Under the pieces are notes generated by a model that did not search any database, had not been told where the DNA came from, and saw nothing but the letters and a program-made list of their open reading frames with translations. A program made the position numbers and the translations under genes. Below, piece by piece: positions 1-12,900 of a stretch of DNA of 64,000 bases. Source of the stretch: Notospermus geniculatus (taxonomy: Eukaryota > Nemertea > Pilidiophora > Heteronemertea > Lineidae). The stretch spans positions 99,161 through 163,160 of the forward strand of contig NMRB01001638.1 of assembly GCA_002633025.1 (NCBI GenBank), read 5' to 3'. How positions within the stretch are numbered: the stretch's first letter is position 1; every line of letters starts with the position of its first letter.

Positions 1-868
1 CGGAAACCATCCCATCCAAACGGAAGCCAGTCAACTGAAACCCGCCTAACCGCCAGTTTTCCCCATTCCACTCAAATGTCGCTGAACAGCGAACGTGATT
101 CGTGGCGCCCCATCAGGAACCGGTGAATCACGGAACTAAAGTAAGCTCTGACACGTCCGAGCAAAACAGAGTTCATTTTGGGTTATCAGGGTCCGGCAGA
201 GGACACGGAGAGGGTTTATTGCGTGTATCGTTCAAATACACATGGATATTACACTGGATGGTTACTTAAAATGCAAATTATATGTATAGGGCCTATTGAT
301 TATTTCATTTCAGCATGTATCGCTGTAAACCATCGGATTGTTGGCACCTGTTGCGAGTGCTCTGCGACCATTTGTTACCTAGCTATCGTTAGAGCTCTTG
401 GCCTTTATTACAAAACAGGTTAATTGGTCATTCCTGGGAGTTTTTGTAGCAGGTTTTATTTGGGAGAGGGAATGAATAAAAAAATAATCTGCTGGTAAGC
501 ACGATCTCGGGACATGTGTTGTATCTGACATATAATCGAAAATAAACCAGAATTGATGAGTTTTGTATGCAAAATATGTTTTAAAAAGATTTGTTTCTCA
601 ATATTATCACGTGTAGATTGAAAAAAAATGAGTCGACTAATGCTTTCCGGAAATCGTTTGTCATGGCTATCGTTCACACACGGTCGGCATCTGTGACGTG
701 TATGTGTATGAAGAATAGGCCTGTTGTACACGAGTTGGGCCAGGTCATCAGGGACGGTTAAGCCACCTGATATTTGACATCTTCGATCTCCGAAGCAGGG
801 TGGATTCCTATTTAAACATCGACCTCGTCCCCTTACCTTGTATGACATCATCAACCTCGTCCCCTTAC
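1..868. other. Left edge: intron of RASEF-like gene
   Basis: No exon is recognised here. On the minus strand this follows the coiled-coil exon and should be its downstream intron; the remaining coiled-coil and Rab GTPase exons would lie outside the window. About 20 bp spanning the exon's splice donor (868-843 region) is repeated in tandem immediately downstream (about 823-850), which leaves a second, decoy GTAAGG donor. Confidence 0.5.
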
Positions 869-1064
869 CTTTTGTATGACTGTTCAAGCCGTTCATTCTC
901 GAGCTGATGGAACCGAATGTCCCGGATGACGTCAAGGATAATCTTCTCAAACACAGGCAGTAACTGGGGATACTCAGTGTGGATGGTCTGGTACAGTTCA
1001 ACTACTTGTTCTTGGCTAAAACGAGAAAAACAGAGGACATCTTCAATCAAACCATTTGTAACCC
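869..1064 (-). CDS. RASEF/Rab45-like coiled-coil exon (internal)
   Basis: A 196-nt internal exon with a clear acceptor (CACATTTCAG, ending 1065) and donor (AAAG|GTAAGG at 868). It begins with two bases that complete a codon and ends in phase 2. The protein contains FSQEQVVELYQTI, LLPVFEKIILDVIRDI and a charged tail LENERLEQSYK. This matches, from my memory of the family, the human RASEF segment that follows its EF-hands and opens the coiled coil (REEQVSTLYQNI, then an IREIRL-type helix). RASEF proteins join EF-hands, a coiled coil and a C-terminal Rab GTPase domain and act in vesicle traffic; the GTPase part is not in this window. CRACR2A-type proteins share the layout and are the main alternative. 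Confidence 0.7.
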
Positions 1065-1855
1065 CTGAAATGTGACGAAGTGTCATACATGTCTGTGGGT
1101 CATTGTGTCCTTCGTGTTTTCAGAATCACATTCACAGTACGCGCCACTTCGTAATGAAACGGCGGCCATATTGAACCACGTGATGGATTTTGACCAATAG
1201 GATCCTACGTTTCTTTTAATTTTGGTTGCTGGAGTGAGGAAGGCCTCTCACAAGGGTTTTTAGTCTGTTGGTGACCAATAAGGTACTGTCTTTGTATCTG
1301 TCCATTTTGCCGTTCGATTCGAAGGAATGGCCGTCTCTCCGCTATAAAATACTCATATCAAACCCATAAGCCGAGGACATTAAAGTCATGGTGTAATGAC
1401 CCCAAGTCTGCTGCAGGGCTTTATTTCTTTATGCAGCAACATAAAGATGAGACAGCCGACCATTACTTCTGATGTCATCTCATTTCCTACGTAGACTGTC
1501 GTGTTTTTCCATCAATTCCTGCGAGGAAGTAGGCCCACGTCACGTAACCATAGCTACATACACGACATGCAGCTGATGCATGTGATATATTTTTCTATGC
1601 ACGCCATATGGCCAACGCCCTGTTAACAAACCCACGCATTCTATGCAGGCCTATCATTAAAAAGGCCTATGGATCTCTACAGCCGGTAGATCGATGATGA
1701 GTCATAACATGAGAGTGAAAGTAATTTTCAATCAGGAAATCTTCTACAGATAACGTTTACTTTCAAATTCCAACTTTCTCGACGCGCCAATCACCACAAG
1801 GATGTCCCGAATGCATTGTGACCAAAGAGTGACTTTGAAAAGGCATTTGAGATAT

Positions 1856-1998
1856 TAGGGAGGTTGAGATCAGCGACTTATCACGGATCCTTATACCTAC
1901 ACGGATCAAAATGTACACAAAATTTGTCCTCGTTGTACAGAATTCTATCCGTATACGTATAAGGATCCGTGATAAGTCACTGATCTCAACCTCCCTAT
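1856..1998. repeat. Inverted-repeat (foldback) element, about 143 bp
   Basis: The left arm reads TAGGGAGGTTGAGATCAG and continues through CGACTTATCACGGATCC. The right arm is its near-perfect reverse complement, ending at CTCAACCTCCCTA. The loop is about 60 bp. The size and arms fit a MITE; no target-site duplication was identified. Confidence 0.75.
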
Positions 1999-3517
1999 TG
2001 TCTGTCTGCATGTCGTGTCAAAGTTGCCCATCATCAGACGACAGGCCAGCATGCTCCCGAAAGACCACGGAACTATATCTTCCAACTACTTCATGATGCA
2101 GCCAAGCAACACTATATCAATTCGAATTTCACTTCTTACTTCCTGAAGAAGCGGAAGTGGGGGCGGAGCGCCTCGTTCAATAAGACTGACTTCGGACTAT
2201 GAATGCAGCAGTGCAGGATGCATCGGACTACTGTCCTTTCCTGTCTTTGTCCTATGCGGTAATAACTCTGTTTTTTTTCAACACGCTCTGTATCGGCTCG
2301 CTTATCATAAACTATCCGCTGGTTGACAGAGAGGACAACAGGTGTCTGATAAGAATCAGAATATTCATGTGACGTCACAGTTGACAGAGGCGCACTACCA
2401 CTGGATTTGAGTATGAATTCTTCTGTGTATAATAATCGACATCTTTGTATACACACGTATGTACAGTAGTTCTAAAAACCGCAAGTGTAAAAACCTTGTA
2501 AAAACCTAAGTCGGCATCTGTCGTGGCTGTATGGGGTAAAATATCATCTAATATGACACAACAGAACCAAATACTCCGACACGTGGCAACATATCACGTT
2601 TTTGGCTGATTGCAAAAGTTCAGTAAGGGCCTCCGCCAAGCAATGAATTCGACAAGGGAGCATTTTCGCGTGCCTCATCGAAGCACGTCAAAAGACGGGT
2701 TTGCACTTCAGCCGTGCGATGTCTTCAGACGGTCGTTGACGGCGAAGTGACGTCACTGGACGTATACGACGATATACGGGATGCCAAGAGTTCGACTTCC
2801 TTGGAGAGAAGAAGCCAGTTATTGGAAAAAAACTGACAAGCCCGCCACAATTTTTGTCGCCGTCCCCTCATCCTACACTTACCAAAACCCAGTTTTGTAG
2901 GAATCCCTGTGATTCACGGGTGACGTCACCAGCTCGTTGTACAAACGGCCAAAAGTAGTATCATCAGGAATTTCTGTCTCCATCCCTGATACGTAAAACC
3001 TGCTCAGGTTCATTCACAATAAGATGAAACCATAGAATACGGGTTTAACCCTCTCTTGTCCATAACTACAACGTGGAAATCGGCACCTCGAAGACTAAAC
3101 ACACCGCCCAAGAACCAAGTTATGCCTGGATGAGTTTCTGGTGTGTTTCTTGTACCAAATTGCTCATGTTTCATATAATTTACATATAGTGTAAATATTA
3201 TTACCATTAAACTTTACTTTATCAAACAGGTGATGCACATATGTTGTATACAGTTATACGGGCTCCGCCTGATCATTGGCATACATTTATTCATATGTTA
3301 CGGCTGCTTATTGCGTTTTAGACGCATAATATTGTCAAAAAAATACATTGTAATCTCTTATCCAGTCGGGATCGCTGCGGAAGCAACCGTGGCCGAGAAG
3401 GTGCTGTTTATGGGCCGACGACGAACACGAACGCGGGAAACGCTTTGTTCTTTTCTCGCAACGTTGCTTCCTTCAGCTTTTGCAGGGTTTGGACTTCATA
3501 ATCGTGCTGTGTGAACA

Positions 3518-3656
3518 GGGGCCCGATTCACAAAGCACACTTACATGTAAGTGTGGTCTTAGTGTACTCTTAACTATTGTGTGGGGATTTATGAACAATA
3601 GTTAAGAGTACACTAAGACCATACTTAGCCTAAGTGTGCTTTGTGAATCAGGCCCC
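3518..3656. mobile_element. MITE-like hairpin, GGGGCCYGATTCACAAAG termini
   Basis: About 55 bp at each end are inverted copies of each other (GGGGCCCGATTCACAAAG on the left, its complement ending GGCCCC on the right, with one or two mismatches). The centre is a short AT-rich loop. The element is non-coding. Confidence 0.8.
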
Positions 3657-4198
3657 AGGCCCCCAACTGAACGCAGACGCCGAAAAGCTTTGTTCACAAA
3701 CAACGTTGAAAGAACAAGGGTTTTGCCGCGTTTGCCATATAATGCCATCGTGGACAGGCCTGTTTATGCTCTGCGCGATAATGATACCGTACTGAATGGG
3801 GATTAAGCAACAGCTTGCTGAGGAAGGGACAACAACGACCTCTTTCGGTCTGTGCAGGACACAACATTTTGTGACGAAGATAGCGATCTCTTCATCAATA
3901 TTGCCGATGTTATCGCTGATGCCAGTGATGGTGATCTTTGATCAATCAATGCAGTACTATCATGTATTTGTGTCATGGTTTTGGAGATTTGGGCCACAAA
4001 ATATCAATCAGGTGCGCACAATCAAAAAAAACTTTCCATTTAAATTTTGGCATCTTGCCTTATACATTAAAGTTGCCCTGGCAGCAGCTGCGCAGTTACA
4101 TTCAAACTGATGCCACACTGCGCATGCTTGTGGTATATCGTTCGTGAATAGAAGGAGTCTATAGACTAACCTTTTTGAAGACAATAAGACAATATTAC

Positions 4199-4658
4199 AG
4201 GTCAAATCATCACAGAATCCGCATCTATCACTTCCGGTCAGCTCCGTACAAATACTGTGTCGTCTGCGCGGTGGAATGTAGCGATATTCACTCTGGAATT
4301 TGTCGAAAGAGGGCGACTGCAAGGCGGGAGAGAGCGGTGGGTTGTTGATCGACAAGGGTCGCAGTATTGAGGGTTTTTGAACCTCTTCTTCAGTGTCATC
4401 CGGTGGGTCAGGGTCATCAGGGTCACTGTCTTTATCATCGTCTCCAGGGTCTGCTTGTAACCCTTCCATGAATTCATTATAACTTAGTTTATCATCGTTG
4501 TCTTTATCAAGCTGCCAGAGGAGATCATCAATATCTGACTCGACCCAGCAATGATTGGCACCAAATTCAACCAAGTCAGATTTCTCAATGAAACCACTTT
4601 TGTTCACATCACAAGCTTCGAATAACATCTTCAGTTTATCTTCATCATCCTCCGCCAT
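4199..4658 (-). CDS. EF-hand-pair exon of RASEF-like gene (second pair)
   Basis: The reading frame opens at ATG 4658 in the context AAGATGGCGG. That context is typical of a translation start overlapping a YY1-like motif, so this may be an alternative first exon. It could also be internal: an acceptor-like GCAGCAG about 30 nt upstream would accept the phase-2 upstream exon. The protein has two EF loops, D-V-N-K-S-G-F-I-E-K-S-D (last position D, not E) and D-K-D-N-D-D-K-L-S-Y-N-E (glycine 6 replaced by D). A very acidic Asp/Pro linker and a Ser/Pro-rich tail follow. Donor choice: T|GTAATA at 4198 gives phase 1, which fits the 869-1064 exon. A stronger-looking G|GTTAGT at 4170 gives phase 2 and does not fit. 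Confidence 0.65.
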
Positions 4659-7253
4659 CTTGCGGAGAAATACCCGGATGTCATCTCGGCTGCTGCTTCC
4701 TCTCTTTAACCGCCGTAAGATGGCGCTGGTGTATTTCCTGCGCGCACTTGTGCTGTGGCGACATTTTAGCCGCCGCAAAGACATCACTGATCAGAACCCT
4801 AAAATTTTAGATAAGAAAACAGTTTATAATCCATTTTTAACGTTACTTCCATGTGAAGTCTAACAGAAGTCATCAATTCCCGACTCCAGACGCCGAGATA
4901 TCGGTCATTCCCCAAACATTGCCTTGTCCTGTGGGAAGATTCGTCTATGAAATCCAAAAAATACCCAAAATGTGACTTCCGATTTGCTAGTTCGTTGTAT
5001 TCCAAAGCTTTATGCACGGTATATAGTCCTTCCTTCTTTGAAACTTGGCACGATTATAACGGATTATTTTTAGATTTGTTCAGCAGAATAAACTCAGTTC
5101 CTGTCGTGACTTGGTCAGGTTACGCCGCACCAAACATTCTGACAGTGTTTCATAACATTTTCACGGCTCGCGTATTACAGTCACTTAAAATGACCCGTTA
5201 AATACCTCCCTTACCCTAATATGAAAACAGATATAATTATCTGGTATGAAAAGACGGTTATGTCCGTGTCTTTATATTGGAATTTAACTTAAATATAAAA
5301 GTATTTCCGTCGGCAGCCGAACTCCTGTGGAAGAGATATTCCTTTTCCTGAATTCGCTGATGTGGATCACGATTTCGCAACGTTTCTTACGTCTTGAGAC
5401 TTTGGTTTGATTTCAGCTGGTCAACTCAACGGAAATGACGTCAGGAACAGCAATAACATCAATTTGAAGATGACTACAGCTTAGAACCATCGAGAAAATC
5501 ATGAGGATGTTCTGAATTGCAGAGTAAATAACACAGCCGGTGACAATAAGGAGCAATATCAACCTTGTTTTGCCAGTTCATGTATTTTTAGCTGGTTTTA
5601 TCAGTTTGTTCGGCGACATAATATTACATTTGACCTGAGTCAGGCCATGTGAATGGTCACATATGTTGCACCTGGAATTTCCCTACCAATCGAAAAAGGT
5701 CTGAATATTTCTTCAGCGTTCCTGAGGGTTACGTTCCTGGCCGTCTTTCCCTCCTCTAACTGCAGTTTACTTTGTCCAGAGATGTCTCAGAAAGCCAAGC
5801 GTGCTGTCCGTATCGTATACAGTATCGCCAATGTCACATTAGTCTCGCGCCGCTCCTTCGTACTCCTCCTCTAGAATGATTCAATTGAATGGTAACTCCA
5901 CAGCGTAAGACTTGTTCCTTGAGACATCTTGACGTACGGAGGCCCAGAAGGCTCATTTGAATCTATATTCCCACCATATTCACAGATATCGTCGGTATCA
6001 GACGGTTAAAAACTAAGAACGGTCAAACAGCACTGTTTATATCCAGGGTCGAATCAGGCACAAAGTTTTGAAGCTTCCGGTGCGAAAACTCCGAAGTTGA
6101 GGATGATTTCGATGTAAAGTCACATTTCACCACGTCGGCTTCCCGCAACATCAGGTTGTAAACTCGATCCAATTCTTTTCATAGGCCTTTACACACAGAC
6201 CACGACCGTTCGATCAGGCCTTTCCCTCTCGCAACACAACATTGCCAATGTGAATAATAGGTATCGATCCCCCATCACAGGTTTCGCAGATGGCACTATC
6301 AGAACAAGGGCCTGCACAAATTAGAGGCCTAGGCACACGCACCTCTCAACAACGAATCCTCATCTATCTAATTGGTAACTTTCAAACAGGGAGCAGGGTG
6401 CTTGTATTTTGGAGATGCACTAAAGTTACCTTGACGTCAAACCGACCTTAGCCCTATCCAGGCTTCTTTCCCTGTAATACTGATTTCAATATCTTGAAAC
6501 AGATGTTCTTTTGTTTTGCCTCCCCCTTTTGTGTTCGATTGTTTGCAGATTCATTATGCTAGCACCGTAAGACAGATTTTACGCACAGTATATCATCCTG
6601 TCTAAAGTTGTAAAGACTTTCATTGAGTTTATCTCCTCAGCTATTGTGCTAGGCCTAAAGGCGCTCCCCCACGTGAGATGGACTCTCAGTTGCAATGCGC
6701 CGTTGTTGATTTCCATCCGACTTATGCTGAATCCATGACACAAGTGATTTCCCATAGTTTTCTACGGTTGCGTTGCCCATAGAGAGCCAACTTGCTTGAG
6801 AAAACTCCCATGTCGAGCGCCCCTGCACGAATTTGCTGTCGCATTGGACGTCCCTTGTATTCAGCGCCCCTTTGGGTGACAGTGTTTAATCTGATGCAGT
6901 TCAATTTCGTCGAATCTATTTGACAGACAGCCCAAGCAGACAAAATGGAGGATGCCGATATTCTGGAGGAAGGTTTACAGGGACCTGGTGTCGCCACCTG
7001 GCGCTTTCAGGAAGAAGTAACATCATTCGAGAGCCTCGCGTTCAATCCTGACCGTGCCAGCTGTTCACATGATGACTCACGTACACGAACTGCGATGTAT
7101 TGCTGGCCCTTCACAGCAATCCATGTAGGCCTACGCAAAATGAAACAATAAGCTCTATGGTAACAATATCGATTTCCTTCGTCCATTATGTTGAATTTCC
7201 CAGTGGCCACAGTGAAAAAAGCAGTGCTTGATTACTATTGGGTGTTGATAGAA

Positions 7254-7553
7254 TGGAGTGAGAGAATGAGATACTCTGATTGGACGACAATAAACCGGAT
7301 GTTTGACTGTGATTGGACGACAACAAACCGGAAGTTTAACTTGCAGTACTCGTTTTTTCACTCTTTTCTATCAAAGACTCTGATTGGACGACAACAGTCC
7401 ACAAGTTAAATTGTTGGTTTGCCGTCGTCCAATCACAATCTCTTATTCTCTCACTCTTTTCTATCAAAGACTGTGATTGGACGAAAACAAATCGCAAGTT
7501 TAACGTGCGGTTTGCCGTCGTCCAATCACAGTCTCTCATTCTCTCACTCCTGA
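7254..7553. repeat. Array of CCAAT-bearing repeats in both orientations
   Basis: A unit of about 50 bp built from GAGTGAGAGAATGAGA, then CTGTGATTGGACGACAAC, then AAACCGGAAGTTTAA is present at least five times. Three to four copies are direct and two are inverted (GTCGTCCAATCACA). Each copy carries one ATTGG/CCAAT pentamer. Confidence 0.75.
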
Positions 7554-9370
7554 TATGATGGCGAGTTCCATCCAAAACTTGTAACGTTCTACAAACCACT
7601 TTTCAGTAAGATTTCTTTAAAATTGGCAGATCAATCACATTAGATTTGAAATATTGATCTGGGCATTGTTAAATTTACACCATGTCATAAATAAAGACAG
7701 CTGGTTGGACATGACCCGATCGGGTGAATAAGTGTAAATTGTAAATTTCATTCCAAAATGGCGTCGTATTGTCCGCACGTAATTGAACCGTCGACAGCTG
7801 AAACCATTTGTCTTGGGCAATTTCGGCAATGTATTCCAAAGTATGGTGTTTGACATGATTTTTTCTGAAGTCAACTGCTTTACATACTGAAAATTAGAAT
7901 ATGGTTCTTTGGGTAGTGGTCGTTTCGGCCCAAATAGAGTTACTGGGTTGTCTTTGGCGGCGCCATGACTCAGCATCACCACAATGTTAGGGACAAGAGG
8001 TATGAAAACCGTATCCTGGTAATCAGCTGCCAGCGTAACCTCTCAACCACCCACCATCCCACTCACAAAAAAGCCATTTTCATTCATTTCATTCTCGGTA
8101 TTGGTTTCCATCAGATCATTCTGAGTGCTGTTGACATCCTTCGCCAGGTGTTTCAGGATTCTCTCAATATGCGGCATCAATCGGATCACGTCAATAGGAA
8201 CATCCGCGGCTTTCCAGTTGATTTTCCCTGATTCTACATCGACATTGCCAGTTTCTTAAAGATTGCCGTAAAACTTGCCCAATCCTATCCCCAGAAGGTT
8301 TATGGTAACTAGATTAGTTCCAAACCTTACCGGTAGGATTAAATACTGAGATTGGTAGCGCCTGTTGTTTCCAACGCGCTGATTGGTCAACAATACAGCA
8401 ATCATATTCAGCGCGCTTTTCATTGGCTGCTTTTCGGGCGATCACAGGACAATGGCAGACTACAGTGCTACCGTTCTGCAGGGAAATGACATTAGATTTC
8501 GTAATAACTGTCTTAGGTTTGACTAGACTGTGGGTATTGGATTGGAGTTGTAATCAGACAAATTATGAGTTGACCAGTGACGACATCTTTGGACACAGTG
8601 AAAAGAAAGTGTGGAATTTTACGCTCTGCTCTCAGTTCCCTCTATTGAAAGGTGTGATACCACGATGGCGCCTGTCGCAGTTACTCCCAGCTCTTGACGT
8701 CGAGTGATAGGCCTACACCCCATCTTGATAACGGTGTGAAAATAACACCCGCGTGTTATAGTGCATATGATTCCATGTGGAAGCAGACGCATTCTGGCCC
8801 AAACATGAAGTCAAGTGAATGTAGAATTAAGTTTGGCTCGACGCTCTGCACTGATTGGCCGGCAACAGATTTTTTGAACAGAAAAATGATACATTTTCTC
8901 CGAAAGAGTCAATATTTTAGTCCGCACCAACACGATTTGAACACGTTTCGACAGATGTTACCGATTCCTGGATATTAAAACCAACTCGTATCTATAATTT
9001 GATTTTTCCTGATAACTGTTGATTAATGTCATCATGAACTGGCACAGGAAGATAACGTCTCTGTTATGAAAAAAACACAGTGATGTCTATCAAAACGTTC
9101 AACGTGCTGACGAAGGCAATTGCCCGTTTATCTGCTGTGGAATGCCTGAAAAACGCAAACTCCAAAGCAGTCTTTTGAGGCGCTCCACCTCGACTTTCTC
9201 CACTCAAACGACAGCGATATTGGCGGTCAAACAACAACAACGGAGGAAACGTCAACCTCGACCTAGGTAGTGAAAATAAACAGAGAGGTATAGAGGTTCT
9301 TCACGTGACATCACATTACCATGACGATGCGATGCCGCCATATATTATTGGCCGTCAAAATATCAAGCGA

Positions 9371-9436
9371 CGTCACCGCAACACAGCGTCAACATGGTCA
9401 ACACACAGATCGTGACGTCACAATGTCGTGACGTGA
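9371..9436. promoter_or_regulatory. CRE-like cluster next to EF-hand exon
   Basis: It contains GCGACGTCACCG, then CGTGACGTCACAATG (a full GTGACGTCAC palindrome at 9412-9421), then CGTGACGTGACAG. These are consensus or near-consensus CREB/ATF sites about 130 bp from the 3' end of the EF-hand exon, inside the first intron. A regulatory role is inferred from the motif only. Confidence 0.35.
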
Positions 9437-9554
9437 CAGTTTCGACGTCGTCGCCGGCCATTTGACGGCCAACATGGCCGATTCTTTGCAGTCACGTGAC
9501 CATTGTGATGTCAGTGAAGAACCTCATACCGTAGATTATAAAACCAATACTCAC

Positions 9555-9928
9555 CAAGTCAACTGCGCGAGGCCATCCTTCAACCCACCGAGCGCCTCCT
9601 CGATAGGGTCTGGTTTGTCAATATCCAGAGAGTCTCGACTTCCACCAAAATGTTTGAGGGATCCATTGCTCTGAGTGGAGAGCCTCCGCCGTTTTCGTCC
9701 AATGTTTAATAAAGTCTGACTGATACTTTTGAAACCTTCTGAAAACTCTGCAACGGATATCCTGCCGTCGCCATCTTTGTCCAGTTCTTTGAATACAGAG
9801 GCCAGCTCCTCGGCGTCGAGTTCGGTACAGATCTCGGCCAGTTCTCGTTCATCAATGTACCCCGACCCATCAAGGTCACAAGTCCGGAATAACTGGCCGA
9901 TGTATTTGTCTTCTTTTGTGCTCGCCAT
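9555..9928 (-). CDS. First coding exon of RASEF-like EF-hand protein
   Basis: The ATG at 9928 (context CAAATGGCGAGC) opens 124 codons plus two bases, ending at a strong donor TG|GTGAGT. An in-frame upstream ATG at 9973 exists but lacks family-like sequence. The protein has two canonical calcium-binding loops, D-L-D-G-S-G-Y-I-D-E-R-E and D-K-D-G-D-G-R-I-S-V-A-E. The text around them (ELAEICTELDAEEL, EFSEGFKSI) resembles the RASEF N-terminus (CTEL, EFARGF). A basic RKRRR patch and a linker rich in acidic residues follow. The phase-2 end does not fit the coiled-coil exon directly. Either it joins through the second EF-hand exon, giving four EF-hands, or through an exon I did not find. Confidence 0.75.
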
Positions 9929-12900
9929 TTGTGCGGTGAAATTCGAGAACAGGTTCAAAAAATAATCACCCATCCAACAATCTACAAGAATGTCGTTGTA
10001 AGTTTCTTTCTACTCCCGTATTGGATGAAATCTACTGAATGTACACTAACTGGCGAAAATATCTTGGGTCTGGTAAATCTGTGTCCAGTTTCACCACATC
10101 TTTACCGCAATATACGTATTTCCCAAATCTTACTTTTACCAATTGCTGCCTATTACGCAACAATGCGACTACGCGTTTCTGTAGCCGTTGTAACTACATG
10201 ATACGCTCTAGAATTCACTCGAATGATTCAGAATATTCCTTTCTTCAAAATCCAGCTGCTTCTTCTTCGATTTATGACTGTCTCTTCTGAAAAACAGAGT
10301 GAAAACACTGAACATGTGAAATCCCTTGAACGGCTGGCTCTCCGTCGTGACGTCAGAGATGACGTCATCAATAATCTTCAGTATTTTCGTTTTCTTCAAT
10401 GATTTGTTATAACGAGGCCTGTCTTAACAGAGGCCGAGACCCCCCCCCCCCAAGATACAACTGTGGACGGGAACCACGCGAGAAATAACCAGTCCAATCA
10501 ACCAGGAAGTCGTTGTTAGTTCCCAATTAAGGTCTAGTGTATTGTTCTTCTACCTTTATCAACATTTCTGCGCCAAGTATAAAATGTTTGTGTGAGTAAA
10601 CAGCAAGAAGACACCAAACATTCCTTGACCCGGGAATAGAGCACACCGCCGGAGGACATTCACGAAACATAGGCCTATTTGCAATGTAACTGATGACGTC
10701 ATTGAAAGATGATATTTACTATTTCAAGAATGTCAAACGGACCAAAGTTGGTTCTCTTCTTTTCCACACTAAGAACTTGTCTGTTTACCACCGAGAGATT
10801 ACCGATCACAATTGAAAGGAACGCGGGCGATATTAAAATTGAGGAAATAAAGGAGCAGGAGTGCGCTTGCGCGTCGCTGCCTCACGTCATCAACGAGTAC
10901 GCGAAGTACGGGCCTACCTCAACGCACCCCATTCCCAAAGAGGTCAGCGACCTCACGAATGGTTTGACCCTCTACAGAAATTCACGAAAGCAATGTGTAA
11001 GTGGCCTGGATGGGACCATTGGCCAAGCGGTAATAGACTCTGAACGCACTGAGCGGAAATAGACTCTGAACGCACTGAGCGGGACTCTGAACTCACTGAG
11101 CGGAAATAGACTCACTGAGCGGGACTCTGAACGCACTGAGCGGAAATACTCTGACTCTTTTCGAAGCGCTGTTCCCCAAATTTCGCTTCTTCGTGAAGTA
11201 AAACTCGACCTGGACCTAGATGATGTAACATGTCATCTCTTGGCACATCTCCAACACACGCGAAAATATCACACCACGAGAAAATTCCAATATAAAAAGA
11301 ATTTGTATTCAGGCCTGGAGGTTTTGGATGAACTTAATTGATGGTAGCAAAATGTGTGATAGGACATTCATGGGATTATCATAAGATACTTATGACGGTG
11401 TCCATGAGTGGTGTTTATTTCTGGACCCGTTTGTTCTCTCAGATAACATGAATATTTCGGCTCGGCCTCGTGAATGGTGTCCCTGAGAGAGGTGACAGGA
11501 CAGGTTAAAGGAGACTTCAGGTCAACTACAACCTTTCCCATCACCGCGGATAGCGTCCCGACGACGTCCAGGAGAGGGGTTGATACCCGAGTACAGTATA
11601 TTCCGCAATACCGGCTGGAACTGGCAGCATTTTTTCGTTTTAAAAAGCTGCACAACGACATCGACGTAGACGAATCCTTGCCGTCCTAAAATCCCAGTAG
11701 TGCAAATCTGATGGCAGAAAGTGATGACATATTGTCCAGTTTATGACCAAAACTCGACTAGGCCTACTTCTTTCGAAAGTGAAATGGTCCCACCACTAAA
11801 CGTTGACGTAACACTATTCCTGCTGAGGTGCGAACCCCTATCTATCGCCGGATGAAGGATATTACACAACCATCTGGTTGCTCTCCCCCCTCCATCACTT
11901 GTGAAGAGTTTCCTGATCTAAACCTCATAATTACCAGAATGAGAACAAAATGGTTAATTCCCAGCACCAAATATTACAAGGAGAGTTACCCGGCGGGTCC
12001 ACATTTTCTTTGAAAAATGAAAGAAAGTGATAGTTTATAGGCCTATTAGGTGCATCTGGGAAGATCTAACCTTATAAAGGGGGACACGACGCGGCTGGAC
12101 ATCCAGTGAATCTGTAGTCCAAGATAAGTCCGAAACTGACCAGAGATAACTTAGGAGGATACGGAAACGAATCATGTAACACAACACGAGAAATCACGAA
12201 AAACACTCACCAGAAATATCTTAACCTCTATGAAAATCTGATTTGATATGAGTCCACGGTGAAGAGAATATGATTATGAACAGGTCTAATAGACTTGCTA
12301 GGCCTATACGTACATGGACTGACGTAGGCTTCATGATGCGTTCAATATATTGATCCAAAAACTGTAATCGAGCGCGCTTTTCACAGAACATTGTAACACC
12401 TGTGACGGACCGGACACAACGCGCATGCGCGACGGCTGATTCGTCCGGTCAAATGTATAGGCACAGCATTCGATTTCAACCTAAGTTTGTCCTCTCATCA
12501 CCTGTATATATTTGTCAATTTCAGCTGAAATGTACAAGTGCAGACATCGAGGAAAGCTGTTACTGGTACTTGTTGTTTTCATGTGTTGAAAAAGAGGGAA
12601 ACTTGTAAAACTAATCTATCCGATCATGATTAACATTGGGAAGGAAATAAAAGACTCAGCATCTGCGCCATGGCCGTATCTAATTCGCCATACCACATGA
12701 TTGTTCAAACAACAAAGGTTTGTAGATGTATAGCCTTGAGCTTTTCAAAAATATTCGAATATTTGATCGAGGTTCCCAGTTTTCAAATCAGTTGACGGCG
12801 GCAGGTGTATAGGCCTTCCTAGGCGCCAGGCATGGGCCCAGAGTCGTAGAAGCAAATGATAGTCGTCACCCTGGCTGATAGTCAAGCCAGGTCATTTTAC

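Larger units (their letters stand above)
1065..4198. other. Intron between RASEF-like exons
   Basis: No coding sequence is recognised. It holds two foldback elements (1856-1998 and 3518-3656) and three TGACGTCA palindromes (2370, 2748 and 2921). Confidence 0.5.
4659..9554. other. Intron or alternative-promoter region of RASEF-like gene
   Basis: No exon is recognised. The segment just upstream of 4658 on the minus strand is CG-rich, as a promoter would be. The array of ATTGG/CCAAT-bearing repeats (7254-7553) and a cluster of CRE-like palindromes near 9370-9440 lie here. Confidence 0.4.

Noticed and set aside
456-1001. 181-codon minus-strand frame overlapping the coiled-coil exon
   Set aside because: It is in another frame from the spliced exon, crosses its donor and shows no domain.
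3545-3640. Hairpin considered as a microRNA precursor
   Set aside because: Arms extend to terminal repeats typical of a MITE and near-perfect pairing is too long for a conserved miRNA; small-RNA data would be needed.
11034-11155. CRISPR-like array
   Set aside because: Units are contiguous without unique spacers in an animal genome; it is a minisatellite.
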